NCBI GenBank assembly: GCA_903824575.1
Contig: CAIJXJ010000283.1
Location: 1-54,683 of the forward strand
Reading direction: 5' to 3'
Length of the DNA: 54,683 nucleotides
From: an uncultured Methylobacillus sp.
GTDB taxonomy: Bacteria; Pseudomonadota; Gammaproteobacteria; Burkholderiales; Methylophilaceae
Positions 36,002 through 45,743 of the stretch are shown in pieces. Every line of letters starts with the position of its first letter. The stretch's first letter is position 1. Under the pieces are notes generated by a model. The model did no database searches. It saw nothing but the letters and a program-made list of their open reading frames with translations, and was not told the DNA's origin. Position numbers and translations under genes: made by a program.

Positions 36002-36919
36002 ATGAAAATTATTTTTGCCGGTACACCGGAATTTGCCGTGCCGGCATTGGCCGCGTTGATCAATGCCGGACACGAAATCGTACTGGTGCTGACGCAGCCT
36101 GATCGCCCTGCCGGACGCGGCATGAAACTAACGGCCAGCCCGGTCAAGGAACTGGCGCTCAAGCACGGAATTTCGATCTATCAGCCGGCTACGCTGAAGA
36201 CGCCGGAAAGCCAGACTCCCCTTGTTGCCTTACAAAGCGATGTCATGATCGTCGCCGCCTATGGCCTGATCCTGCCGCAAGCGGTGCTGGATTTGCCCCG
36301 TCTCGGTTGCCTCAACATCCATGCTTCCCTGTTGCCACGCTGGCGAGGGGCTGCGCCCATTCAGCGTGCCATGGAAGCCAATGACAGCGAGACCGGCGTG
36401 ACCATCATGCAGGTGGTGCTGGCTCTGGACGCCGGGGCCATGCTGAAGAAGGGCGTGATTCCCATTACCGGGCAGGATACGGCGCAAACCCTGCATGACG
36501 CCCTCGCGGATTTGGGCGGAAAACTGATGGTAGACACGCTCAATGAACTTGACCGCCTGGTGCCGCAGTCTCAGGATGGGGCGCAGGTGACCTATGCCGA
36601 GAAGTTGCGCAAGGATGAGGCGCCGCTGGACTGGGAAAAGTCTGCTGCGGTGCTGGCATGTCAGGTGCGCGCTTTCAACCCGTTTCCGGTGGCGCAGGCA
36701 ACGATGGATGAGGGTGTTTGGAAAATATGGTTTGCACGAAACTTGCCGGGCGAAGGAACAGCAGGCGAAATCGTCGATCTCAAGAGCGGGATCGATGTTG
36801 CCTGTGGTGACGGTCTGCTGCGCATCGAGGAGTTGCAGAAGCCAGGTGGCCGGCGACTGGGTTGGAAGGAATTCCTCGCCGGAACCCCGCTCAAGGTCGG
36901 GATGCGCTTCAAAACTTGA
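36002..36919 (+). CDS. fmt: Methionyl-tRNA formyltransferase
   Basis: 305 residues; formylates initiator Met-tRNA using 10-formyltetrahydrofolate. N-terminal Rossmann domain with GTPEFAVPAL, QPDRPAGRGMKL, and the catalytic block CLNIHASLLPRWRGAAPIQ (Asn and His). C-terminal OB-like domain from about 210. AAGGAA is upstream of the ATG. Confidence 0.98.
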   Translation: MKIIFAGTPEFAVPALAALINAGHEIVLVLTQPDRPAGRGMKLTASPVKELALKHGISIYQPATLKTPESQTPLVALQSDVMIVAAYGLILPQAVLDLPRLGCLNIHASLLPRWRGAAPIQRAMEANDSETGVTIMQVVLALDAGAMLKKGVIPITGQDTAQTLHDALADLGGKLMVDTLNELDRLVPQSQDGAQVTYAEKLRKDEAPLDWEKSAAVLACQVRAFNPFPVAQATMDEGVWKIWFARNLPGEGTAGEIVDLKSGIDVACGDGLLRIEELQKPGGRRLGWKEFLAGTPLKVGMRFKT

Positions 36920-37002
36920 GTCCATTGATTGAATTTTTTACAGGATTATGGATTAAGGAAATCGCAACATGCGTGATCACTACATGAAACAGACGCTTCA
37001 TT

Positions 37003-38271
37003 TTGGATAAGAGTCAGCAACTGGCGGCCCAGGCCGTAGGTCAGGTGCTGGCTGGACGCAATCTCACTGTGACGCTGGAGGGGGTCTGGAAAACCCATCC
37101 CCAATTGACTTCACAGCAACGTGGCATCACGCAAGACCTGAGCTATGGCACACTGCGTCACTTAAGCCGGTTGCAAGCCTATCTGGCACAACTCCTGACC
37201 CGCAAGCTCGATGACGAACGCGTGCAGTTGCTGCTGCTGGTGGCACTGTACCAGCTTGAGTTCAGTAACAACGCGGCCCATGCGGTGGTGGATCACGCCG
37301 TCAAGGCGGCAAGCCACTTCAACAAGCCTTGGGCAAAGGGGCTGGTCAACGCGGTATTACGCAATTTTTTGCGCCGGCGCGAAACCCTGCAGGCGGCGCT
37401 GGGGACGGATGAGGTCGCACAGTATTCCTATCCAGGATGGTGGATTACACAGCTCAAGAATCAGTATCCGGCGTCCTGGCAGGCCATGCTGGAGGCCGGT
37501 AACCAGCGGCCACCGATGACGCTGCGGGTCAATCGGCGTCGCTTGTCGGTTGCCTCCTACCAGAAAGAACTGGCTGATGTCGGCATCTTGAGCCACGCTT
37601 TGGGCAATTCTGCCCTGGTGCTGGAGCAAGCCTTGCCGGTAGAAAAGTTGCCCGGTTTCCTGGAAGGTGTGGTCTCGGTGCAGGACTATGGCGCCCAGTT
37701 CGCCGCACCCTTGCTCGACATTCAGGACGGCATGCGCGTGCTGGACGCATGCTGTGCGCCGGGCGGCAAGACCGGACATATTCTGGAACTGGCCGATGTG
37801 CTGATGACCGCCGTGGATAATGATGCCGACCGCATCTCCCGCACGCGCAGCAACCTGGTGCGACTGGGTCTGGCTGCCGATCTGGTCATCGCTGATGCGG
37901 CCAATCCTTTCGGCTGGTGGGATGGCGAATTCAAATTTGACCGCATTCTGGCCGATGTGCCGTGCAGCGCCTCTGGCATCGTCAGACGCCATGTCGATAT
38001 CAAATGGCTGCGCCGTGAGCAGGACCTGCGCCTGTTCGCCGTGCAACAGTCGGCTATTTTGCACGGCTTGTGGCCGCTGCTCGCAATCGGTGGTAAATTG
38101 CTGTACGCGACCTGTTCCGTGTTTGCCCAAGAAAATCAACATCAAATCGACACTTTTCTACAGGAACAGACGAATGCGCGGCAGTTGCCAGTCACCGGCA
38201 TGACGCATGGGCAATTGCTTCCCTGTACCGAACATGATGGATTCTTCTATGCATTATTGGAAAAAGTGTGA
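37003..38271 (+). CDS. rsmB: 16S rRNA m5C967 methyltransferase RsmB
   Basis: 422 residues: N-terminal NusB-like domain (about 1-135) and a SAM-dependent methyltransferase domain with LDACCAPGGKTGHILEL, the two catalytic cysteines in DVPCSASGIVRRH and YATCSVF. TTG 37003 is the only sensible start after an in-frame stop at 36985. No clear ribosome site; an 8-codon ATG frame (36984-37008) overlaps the start and may couple translation. Confidence 0.95.
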   Translation: MDKSQQLAAQAVGQVLAGRNLTVTLEGVWKTHPQLTSQQRGITQDLSYGTLRHLSRLQAYLAQLLTRKLDDERVQLLLLVALYQLEFSNNAAHAVVDHAVKAASHFNKPWAKGLVNAVLRNFLRRRETLQAALGTDEVAQYSYPGWWITQLKNQYPASWQAMLEAGNQRPPMTLRVNRRRLSVASYQKELADVGILSHALGNSALVLEQALPVEKLPGFLEGVVSVQDYGAQFAAPLLDIQDGMRVLDACCAPGGKTGHILELADVLMTAVDNDADRISRTRSNLVRLGLAADLVIADAANPFGWWDGEFKFDRILADVPCSASGIVRRHVDIKWLRREQDLRLFAVQQSAILHGLWPLLAIGGKLLYATCSVFAQENQHQIDTFLQEQTNARQLPVTGMTHGQLLPCTEHDGFFYALLEKV

Positions 38272-38812
38272 CTGGCTTGTGCAATGCCTGTTGTGCCTGT
38301 TTTTGTGCTGTGCAGGCAGCGTGCAAGCCGATGGCATCGAGGTCAAGACTGCGGAACTGGTAGCCACAGGCGACGCCTACCAGTTGAATGTCGATTTTGG
38401 CGTTGATGTCAGCGCCGAGGTCGAGGAGGCGCTCAACCGCGGGGTGCCGCTTAATTTTTTGATCGAATTTCAGCTGGTAGCGACGCGCCGCTATTGGTTC
38501 GATGATGAGATCACCAGCGCCTCGCAGCGTGTTCGATTGTCCTATCATGCGTTGTCCCGCCAGTATCTGATCAACCTGCCCAATCACCAGAAATCCTTCT
38601 CGACCCTGAACGAGGCGGTGGAAGAATTATCCCGGGTGCGTGACTGGATCGTGCTGGAGAAATCGCAAATAGCCAAGGGCGAAAATTACCAGGCCATGCT
38701 GCGCATGCGGCTCGATCATACGCGTCTGCCAAAGGCCTTGCAGGTAGAGGCGCTGGGCTCCGAAAAGTGGAATCTAGTATCGGAGCGCTATCGCTGGACA
38801 CCGGCCCTGTAA
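38249..38812 (+). CDS. DUF4390 exported protein
   Basis: 187 residues with a signal peptide (about 1-27, ending AGSVQA) and a DUF4390 domain (VPLNFLIEFQLVATRRYWFDDEI, LSYHALSRQYLINL). Function unknown. It is regularly encoded between rsmB and the NtrY-like kinase in betaproteobacteria, so a role in sensing or envelope is likely. Starts inside rsmB and its stop abuts the kinase ATG. Confidence 0.88.
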   Translation: MHYWKKCDWLVQCLLCLFLCCAGSVQADGIEVKTAELVATGDAYQLNVDFGVDVSAEVEEALNRGVPLNFLIEFQLVATRRYWFDDEITSASQRVRLSYHALSRQYLINLPNHQKSFSTLNEAVEELSRVRDWIVLEKSQIAKGENYQAMLRMRLDHTRLPKALQVEALGSEKWNLVSERYRWTPAL

Positions 38813-40930
38813 ATGAAACACATCGTTTTCATTTCTGCGGCGCTAGGCGCGGTGCTACTGTATCTGCTCTCGCACGCCAGTGCCAACACGGCCATCTCTG
38901 GCCAGAACTACACCGTTTTGCTCGGTCTCAATATCGCTTTTGCGGTATTACTCAGCATTCTGGTTGGCGTGCAGTTGTGGAAATTGTATCGCCAGATGCG
39001 AGCCAGAGTAGTTGGCAGTCGCCTCACCTTGCGCTTACTGGGCGCATTTGCCCTGATGGCGCTGATCCCCGGGGCGATCGTGTATGCCGTTTCGGTCAAT
39101 TTCCTGACCCGTGCCATCGACTCCTGGTTCAACGTCAAGGTTGAGGCGGCGATGGAGGGTGGCCTGCGCTTGGGCCAAAGCACGCTGGATATCATGCTGG
39201 CCGATCTGGAGGAAAAGGGTGAAGGCATGGCATTGACGCTGGCGTTCCAGACCTCAGGCTCAAACCAGACGCTGCTCAATGATCTGCGCGAGAAAAGCGG
39301 CGTGCAGGATGCTGTGCTTTTGAACCAGCAAGGGCATATTCTGGCCATCTCTAGTCGGGACGCCAGTAGCTTCCTGCCGGAGTTGCCAAGTCTGCCCCAG
39401 TTGCGCCAGGCACGGCAACGTATCTACGGCAAGATCGAGCCCATTCCTGGCAAGGGCCTGTATTTGCGGGTATTGTCGCCGGTGAACAGTACCGATTTGC
39501 GCGACGAGACACGTATTCTGCAACTGCTACAACCGGTTCCCAAGGCCCTGTCGGAGACGGCAGAGGCAGTGCAGGCGGTGTATCAGGACTATCAGGAATT
39601 GTCTTACAGTCGTGGTGCGCTTAAGGATGTATTTGCACTCACGCTAACCCTGGTGCTGATGTTGGCTTTGCTTTCTGCTGTGGCATTCGCTTTCGTCTTG
39701 AGCCGCCGTTTATCTGCTCCTATCGGTCTGCTGGCAGAGGGTACGCGTGCCATTGCCGGTGGTGATTATGGTCAGTTGCTGCCAGCTCATGACAAGGATG
39801 AGCTGGGCATTCTGATGCAGTCTTTCAATCTCATGAGCACGCGTCTGCTGGATGCCACCCAGGCCGCCGAGCTTGACCGGGCGCGGGTGGAAGCGGCACG
39901 CGGGCGTCTGGAGACCATTCTGTCCCACCTTTCTTCCGGCGTGATCGCATTGGATGAACAGTTTTTTTTGCGTACCTTCAACCCGACAGCCGGACAGATT
40001 TTGCATATTGAGCTCGATGCCTGGTTGGGACAATCACTGCATGCATTGTCTCCCTCAGCCCCCTCGCTAGCTGCACTGGCGCAGGCGGTCCTGACTCAAT
40101 TTGGCATCGGCGAGACGGCGGAATGGCAGCAGCAACTCGACATTGGCGGCGTTCAGGTATTGCTGGTGCGCGGCACCCGCCTGCCTAAAGGCGCTGACAG
40201 CGGCTATGTGGTGGTTTTCGATGATGTCACCGCATTGCTGCAAGCCCAGCGCGATGCTGCTTGGGGCGAGGTAGCGCGACGCCTGGCTCATGAAATCAAG
40301 AATCCGCTGACGCCAATCATGTTGTCGGCTGAGCGCCTGGAGCATAAGCTGGTGGAAAAACTAGATGACAAAGATGCCGAGATGCTTCGGCGCGCCACGC
40401 ATACCATCGTCAATCAGGTGGTGGCGATGAAAAACATGGTGGATGAATTCAGCGAATATGCGCGTGCGCCGTCCCTCAATCTGGCAGCGGTTAATTTGCC
40501 TGCGCTAATCCATGATGTGCTGGCCCTGTATGAATCGCATGGCGTGCGCATCGAGACAAAATTTGAGGAGGACGTTCCACTGATCGTGGGAGACGCCACC
40601 ATGCTGCGCCAGGTATTACATAACCTGTTGAAGAATGCACAGGATGCGCTGGAAGGCCATGTCGATCCGCTGATTCAAGTGAAAATGGTGCCCGAAAATG
40701 GTATGGTGAAACTCGATATTTGCGATAATGGCGCAGGGTTTCCACCCGAACTGCTGGCTCGCGTTTTTGAACCTTATGTCACAACCAAACGGCACGGAAC
40801 CGGTCTCGGTTTGGCCATCGTGAAGAAAATCGTGGAAGAACACAAAGGCAGCATCAGAATCGAGAATCTTGGCCAAGGCGGTGCTTGCGTTGCATTGTTG
40901 CTGCCGGCGGTAGCGGGAGGCAAAGCATGA
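38813..40930 (+). CDS. ntrY: NtrY-like sensor histidine kinase
   Basis: A 705-residue membrane kinase: transmembrane segments near 5-25, 35-55, 75-100 and 275-305, a periplasmic region between, HAMP (about 305-360), PAS (about 365-470), HisKA with RLAHEIKNPLTPIMLSAERL (His about 493), and HATPase (NLLKNAQDALEG, DNGAGFPPELLARVF, GTGLGLAIVKK). NtrYX controls nitrogen, redox or envelope genes in various proteobacteria; the signal is not evident here. Its TGA overlaps the regulator's ATG. Confidence 0.94.
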   Translation: MKHIVFISAALGAVLLYLLSHASANTAISGQNYTVLLGLNIAFAVLLSILVGVQLWKLYRQMRARVVGSRLTLRLLGAFALMALIPGAIVYAVSVNFLTRAIDSWFNVKVEAAMEGGLRLGQSTLDIMLADLEEKGEGMALTLAFQTSGSNQTLLNDLREKSGVQDAVLLNQQGHILAISSRDASSFLPELPSLPQLRQARQRIYGKIEPIPGKGLYLRVLSPVNSTDLRDETRILQLLQPVPKALSETAEAVQAVYQDYQELSYSRGALKDVFALTLTLVLMLALLSAVAFAFVLSRRLSAPIGLLAEGTRAIAGGDYGQLLPAHDKDELGILMQSFNLMSTRLLDATQAAELDRARVEAARGRLETILSHLSSGVIALDEQFFLRTFNPTAGQILHIELDAWLGQSLHALSPSAPSLAALAQAVLTQFGIGETAEWQQQLDIGGVQVLLVRGTRLPKGADSGYVVVFDDVTALLQAQRDAAWGEVARRLAHEIKNPLTPIMLSAERLEHKLVEKLDDKDAEMLRRATHTIVNQVVAMKNMVDEFSEYARAPSLNLAAVNLPALIHDVLALYESHGVRIETKFEEDVPLIVGDATMLRQVLHNLLKNAQDALEGHVDPLIQVKMVPENGMVKLDICDNGAGFPPELLARVFEPYVTTKRHGTGLGLAIVKKIVEEHKGSIRIENLGQGGACVALLLPAVAGGKA

Positions 40931-42192
40931 CGGCGCGCCATGTGCTTGTGGTTGACGACGAAGTTGGCATACGTGAACTGCTGTACGACATTCTGCAGGA
41001 TGAGGGATACCACGTGAAGCTGGCCGAGAACGCCGCAGAGGCACGTGCTAGTCGCCAGCAGGGTCGTCCTGATCTGGTGCTGCTCGACATCTGGATGCCG
41101 GACTGTGACGGCATCAGCCTGCTCAAGGAATGGGGTAATGCCGGGCTGTTGACTATGCCGGTCGTCATGATGTCGGGGCATGGCAGCATAGACACCGCCG
41201 TCGAGGCGACTCGAATCGGTGCGTTTGATTTCCTGGAAAAACCCATTGCGCTACAAAAGCTGCTCAAAACAGTCGAGGCGGCACTCAAGCATGCGGAACA
41301 GACGCCACGTACCGACATGAATTTGCTGAACCTTGGCAAGAGCGTCGCGATCAATGATTTGAGAGAGCGCCTGGAGCAATTGGGCAACCTCAATGTGCCG
41401 TTGTTACTGATCGGTGGCAAGGGTAGCGGCATGGAACTGTGCGCACGTTTTCTGCATCGCCCCGACACCCCGTGGCTTGCGCTGGATCAATCTGAGAAAC
41501 TGGCTACGGCCCCCCTCGATTTTCTGGAGCAGGCACGGAACGGGCTTATTTTTGTACCTGAAGTGGCGGACATCAGCAAAGCCGGACAAAAGGGCTTGCT
41601 GTTGTTGTTGGCCAAAGCGTCGAAATATGACACTACAGTGATTTGCGCGACCACCCGCAGCCTGCCACAACTGGTCCAGCAGGGACAATTCGACGAGTCG
41701 CTGTTCCAGACATTGTCCTCCGTGAGCCTGACCATTCCCGCGCTGGCCGAGCATCGCGAAGACATTCCTGATCTGGCCAAGGCCATGGCAACCTTGCTGG
41801 CTGAAAGCGGAGCAGCGCAATACCGGGAGTTCGATGTGGCTGCGCTCAACGCACTGCGCAACGCCGAATGGCCAGGCAACCTGGCCCAACTCAATGGCGT
41901 GGTCAAGAATCTGATGCTGACCAGCCTGGGCGACAAGATCGACCTGGCCGAGGTGCAGCGTGTGTTGGCGCAATTCGAGGCGCTGGAACTGGATCCTGTC
42001 GCGGCATCAATTCCTCTGCCCGTTGACCTCGATCAACCCTTGCGCGAGGCGCGTGATGCCTTCGAGCGCCTGTACTTCGAACATCACATCAACAAGGCCG
42101 GCGGCAACATGAGCCGGGTGGCAGAAGCGGTGGAACTGGAACGCACTCATCTGTACCGCAAGCTCAAACAGCTGAACGTCCGGGGGAAGTAA
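40927..42192 (+). CDS. ntrX: NtrX-like response regulator with degenerate ATPase
   Basis: 421 residues: receiver domain with phospho-acceptor D54 (LVLLDIWMPD), a shortened AAA+ region (about 135-355), and a Fis-type helix-turn-helix (NMSRVAEAVELERTHLYRKLKQL). Walker A is altered (IGGKGSGMELCARFLH, no GKT/GKE), and the GAFTGA loop needed to contact sigma-54 is absent, while CATTRSLPQLV and WPGNLAQLNGVVKNL remain recognisable. It probably binds DNA without driving sigma-54 open complexes. This may be a group feature in the class. Confidence 0.9.
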   Translation: MTARHVLVVDDEVGIRELLYDILQDEGYHVKLAENAAEARASRQQGRPDLVLLDIWMPDCDGISLLKEWGNAGLLTMPVVMMSGHGSIDTAVEATRIGAFDFLEKPIALQKLLKTVEAALKHAEQTPRTDMNLLNLGKSVAINDLRERLEQLGNLNVPLLLIGGKGSGMELCARFLHRPDTPWLALDQSEKLATAPLDFLEQARNGLIFVPEVADISKAGQKGLLLLLAKASKYDTTVICATTRSLPQLVQQGQFDESLFQTLSSVSLTIPALAEHREDIPDLAKAMATLLAESGAAQYREFDVAALNALRNAEWPGNLAQLNGVVKNLMLTSLGDKIDLAEVQRVLAQFEALELDPVAASIPLPVDLDQPLREARDAFERLYFEHHINKAGGNMSRVAEAVELERTHLYRKLKQLNVRGK

Positions 42193-42218
42193 TAATTTAA
42201 ACTCCAGAGCGAGCTTTG

Positions 42219-44087
42219 CTAAAGAATGCGTTGAGTTCCAAGTTCGATCACGCGGTTGGGCGGGATCTTGAAATAGGCCGTGGCGTCGCCTGCATTCTTG
42301 AACATCCAGATATACAGCAGCTCTCGCCAATAGGGCAGTTCTGAATGGACCCTCGGAATCAGGGTGTCACGGCCCAGGAAAAAGGATGCTCGCATCGGCT
42401 CATAATCGATACCCTGGTTGCAGCTGACCTCGAGGGCCTTGGGAATGTTGACCTCGTCCTTGAAGCCATAGCTGACGATGATGCGATGAAAGCCACTGTG
42501 CAGGTGCTCCACCTTGACCATGTCGGTAGCCGCAACATGCGGAATATCAGCGGCCCGGGTCGTCACCAGCAAGATGTTTTGATGCAGTACCTGGTTATGG
42601 TACAGATTGTGCAGCAGCGCGTGCGGCACGCCTGAAATATGGGGGGTCAGGTAAACAGCGGTCCCATCGGGGCGAAAAGGCGGGTGGTCCTTCATCATGT
42701 TCATGAAGGATTCCAGCTCGTCCCCTTCCTCCTTGATGCGCTTGAGATGCAGCGCGCGCCCCTTGTGCCAGGTGATCATCAAGGTGTAGGCAAACAGCCC
42801 CATCGCCAGCGGCACCCAGCCGCCTTCCTCGATCTTGATGGCATTGGCACTGAAATAGGCGAAATCGATGATCATCAGGAAGCCAATCACCAGAGATCCG
42901 GTGACGAGGCTCCAGCCCCACAACTTTCTGACGACGACAAAAGCCAGGATGGTGGTGATCACCATGGTCCCGGTCACGGCGATACCGTAAGCCGCCCCCA
43001 GGCTGGTGGACGACTTGAAATTGAGGACCAGAATGAAAATGGCGACCAGCAGGGTCCAGTTGATGAACGGAAGATAAATCTGCCCGGCGGTTTCTTCCGA
43101 AGTGTGCAACACATCCATGCGCGGCGAATAGCCCAACTGCATCGCCTGCTTGGTAATCGAGTAGGCACCCGTTATTACGGCCTGAGAGGCAATGATAGTG
43201 GCAATCGTGGCCAACAGGATCATCGGATACAGCGCCCAATTCGGCGCCAGCAAATAAAATGGATTGGCGACAGCCGTGGGGTCATGCAGCAACAACGCAC
43301 CCTGGCCGAAATAATTAAGGGTCAGTGCAGGCAGCACAAACCAGAACCAGGCCATCTGAATCGGCTGCCGCCCGAAGTGACCCATGTCAGCATAGAGTGC
43401 TTCAGCACCGGTCAGCGCCAGCACCACCCCGCCCAAGGACAGGAAGGCAGCGGCCTTGTGTGCGGAGATGAAGTGCAGCGCGTGCATCGGATTGAGGGCT
43501 TGCATGACAGAGGGTTGATGCAGGATATTAATCACACCCAGCACCGCGAGGGTCGCGAACCAGATGCACATGACCGGCCCGAACAACGCGCCGATGCGCG
43601 CCGTTCCATTCTTCTGAAACCAGAACAAGCCGAACAGGACGCTTAAGGTAATGGGGATGACATAGGGCTTGAAAGCAGGTGTGGCGATCTCGATACCTTC
43701 GACCGCGCTCAATACCGAGATCGCGGGGGTGATGACTCCGTCACCGTAAAACAAGGCAGCACCAAAGACCCCCAGCATGACGATCCAGCGTCCCCGCTTG
43801 GGGTGCCCCTCGGTGGTACGCAGTGCCAGGGCCATCAAGGCCATGATGCCGCCTTCCCCGTGATTTTCCGCGCGCATGATGAAAGCGACATATTTCACCG
43901 AAACGACGAAGATCAGCGACCAGAAAATGAGTGAGAGAATCGCGAGTACATTGTCAGGAGAGATGGCAAGCGGGTGCGACCCGGCGAAGACTTCATGCAG
44001 CGTATAAAGTGGGCTAGTGCCAATGTCGCCATAGACAACCCCGATGGCCCCTATTGCCAGAGCGCGTAAACTTGATTTGTGTTCCAT
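42219..44087 (-). CDS. kup: Low-affinity potassium transporter Kup
   Basis: A 622-residue K+:H+ symporter with about 12 transmembrane helices in the first 430 residues and a soluble C-terminal domain. Signatures: GAIGVVYGDIGTSPLYTL at 13-30, YGDGVITPAISVLSAVEG, GGVVLALTGAEALYADMGHFG. Start after the short N-terminus MEHKSSLRALA. It is convergent with ntrX. Confidence 0.97.
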   Translation of the reverse strand: MEHKSSLRALAIGAIGVVYGDIGTSPLYTLHEVFAGSHPLAISPDNVLAILSLIFWSLIFVVSVKYVAFIMRAENHGEGGIMALMALALRTTEGHPKRGRWIVMLGVFGAALFYGDGVITPAISVLSAVEGIEIATPAFKPYVIPITLSVLFGLFWFQKNGTARIGALFGPVMCIWFATLAVLGVINILHQPSVMQALNPMHALHFISAHKAAAFLSLGGVVLALTGAEALYADMGHFGRQPIQMAWFWFVLPALTLNYFGQGALLLHDPTAVANPFYLLAPNWALYPMILLATIATIIASQAVITGAYSITKQAMQLGYSPRMDVLHTSEETAGQIYLPFINWTLLVAIFILVLNFKSSTSLGAAYGIAVTGTMVITTILAFVVVRKLWGWSLVTGSLVIGFLMIIDFAYFSANAIKIEEGGWVPLAMGLFAYTLMITWHKGRALHLKRIKEEGDELESFMNMMKDHPPFRPDGTAVYLTPHISGVPHALLHNLYHNQVLHQNILLVTTRAADIPHVAATDMVKVEHLHSGFHRIIVSYGFKDEVNIPKALEVSCNQGIDYEPMRASFFLGRDTLIPRVHSELPYWRELLYIWMFKNAGDATAYFKIPPNRVIELGTQRIL

Positions 44088-44176
44088 GAGGTCAATGTCA
44101 CCAGCCTGTTTTGGAACAGCAATTCTAACTCAGATAATCCACCATCGAGAGGCTGCCGACGTGTCGAACTTGAACA

Positions 44177-44701
44177 TTACTCCTTTTGGAAAAAGTAATA
44201 TTTGTCACCAATACAGCTGTTCTTCGTCGAAATGTCGAATGAGGCGAGGGTGCGGAAACGAAGATTGCCCTTTCCATCCCGGCTTTCAGGGGAGACCAGG
44301 AGTCGAATCCTTTCGTTGTTCTTGTACCATACCATTTCCGAGGTCTGTACATAGCCGCCACCAGTTCCACTAAAAACTTGCCTGGTTACTCTGATGCGGG
44401 GCTGTCCGTAACGGGCAATAAAGTCTTCGAGTGTCGCGATGTAATCGGAATTGAAGTTAATGTTGCGTGAATAGATGGACAAGCTATCACTGCAGAAAGC
44501 CAGTGAAACATCGCTCCTGGACTCCGTACGACTGCCAATCATGAGGCCCGTATCACCAAATGACCATGCGTCCAGCCCTCTTGACGCAATCAGTTTTGTC
44601 ACTTCACTCCTCGTCATTCCAGAATGGAATCCATCCATCTCAAATGCGTTTACAACGCAGGAAAAAAACAATACCGAAATAAATGCCGAAAATTTTCTCA
44701 T
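44177..44701 (-). CDS. Periplasmic protein of unknown function
   Basis: 174 residues with a signal peptide (MRKFSAFISVLFFSCVVNAF). The mature part begins GFHSGMTRSEVTKLIASRG, resembling small bacterial domains in which a 'G-M-t-xx-eV-xx-l' motif opens a SmpA/BamE-like fold. Two cysteines (about 70 and 162) could form a disulfide. No firm family. It stands alone, divergent from the sigma factor. Confidence 0.6.
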   Translation of the reverse strand: MRKFSAFISVLFFSCVVNAFEMDGFHSGMTRSEVTKLIASRGLDAWSFGDTGLMIGSRTESRSDVSLAFCSDSLSIYSRNINFNSDYIATLEDFIARYGQPRIRVTRQVFSGTGGGYVQTSEMVWYKNNERIRLLVSPESRDGKGNLRFRTLASFDISTKNSCIGDKYYFFQKE

Positions 44702-44993
44702 GCTGGAAATCTCGTCGAGAATGAATTAAGAATCGCGGGCTCAAGTGGTGAGGCGAGGCCTGTTGGATTACAGAATACCTGATTGGCTGGCTGGCTTCCA
44801 GGCCATTTCTGCGGACAAGTGAATGATCCGACATTCTGGCGCCTGGTTCCAGCCGCATGTCATAAGGCTGTTACATGGCCATGCAAGCATGCAATTTCTG
44901 TTGCGAAATGATCTTCAGTTTTGCGGCGGGTCGCCGTAATAAGAGTATAGGGTTGGACCGTTTATGGTCAGGTGTGAGGAGAGGGAGATTCAT
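44702..44993. other. Intergenic region before the sigma factor
   Basis: 292 bases between divergent genes. No gene or strong hairpin seen. The end carries the purine-rich ribosome site GGAGAGGGAG used by the sigma factor. Promoters for both genes should lie here but I cannot assign boxes with confidence. Confidence 0.4.
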
Positions 44994-45674
44994 GTGGACA
45001 TCAGAGAATTCTTGCCGCTGGTGAGAAAAATTGCTGCCGAGATGATCAGGCGTTTGCCTCCAAATGTCATGCTGGATGATCTGATTCAGGATGGCTCGAT
45101 TGGCTTGATCAATGCATTTCGTGAGCATGATCCGGAATCGGGAGCCCCTTTTCATCTTTATGCGGCAGGCAAAATTCGTTGGGCAATGCAAGACGGGTTG
45201 CGCGCTGAAGACTGGGCATCGCGCTCAGTCCGAACAAGGGCCAACAGGGTATCAAAAATCATCGTGGATTTGCAGTCATCCCTTGGCAGAAAACCGACGG
45301 AAGGAGAAATTGCAAGGGTTCTTGGAATACGCATCGAGGATGTTTCATCTATCGTCGACGATGCCTTTGGTTTTGAATTTGTACGGCGGGATGATGAGCT
45401 TCATCCGGAGATACAAGACATCCCTGATTACAGTAGCGAACCGTCCGCCATGGTCGAACGACGCATCATTTATTCACGTGCCCTGGCTTGTCTGAAGCAT
45501 CTACCGGACAACGAGCGACGCGCCTTTATTTTGCGCATCATGTGTGACATGAACCTACATCAGGCTGCGAACGAAATGAGCTTGTCAGAAAGTCGCATCA
45601 GTCAGCTAGTAAAAGCTGCCGCCAAAAACATACATACTTACACCATGGAGACTTCCGCTTCGATATCCCGTTAA
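44994..45674 (+). CDS. FliA-type (sigma-28 family) sigma factor
   Basis: 226 residues from GTG 44994 (ribosome site GGAGAGGGAG just upstream); an in-frame ATG at 44964 would add ten. Region 2: LPPNVMLDDLIQDGSIGLINAFREHD...FHLYAAGKIRWAMQDGLR. Region 3: LGRKPTEGEIARVLGI. Region 4: LPDNERRAFILRIMCDMNLHQAANEMSLSESRISQLVKAA. This is the FliA/WhiG layout, but no flagellar genes are in the window, and several FliA-conserved positions differ. It may direct a non-flagellar regulon. No anti-sigma gene is adjacent. Confidence 0.88.
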   Translation: MDIREFLPLVRKIAAEMIRRLPPNVMLDDLIQDGSIGLINAFREHDPESGAPFHLYAAGKIRWAMQDGLRAEDWASRSVRTRANRVSKIIVDLQSSLGRKPTEGEIARVLGIRIEDVSSIVDDAFGFEFVRRDDELHPEIQDIPDYSSEPSAMVERRIIYSRALACLKHLPDNERRAFILRIMCDMNLHQAANEMSLSESRISQLVKAAAKNIHTYTMETSASISR

Positions 45675-45743
45675 GAGGCATAAGCCGAATGGCTAGTTGC
45701 TTCATCAGTACCGCGTATCGAAGGACGAATGGAATCAGTTTTC

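Noticed and set aside
42639-43646. 335-codon plus-strand frame
   Set aside because: Antisense shadow of kup.
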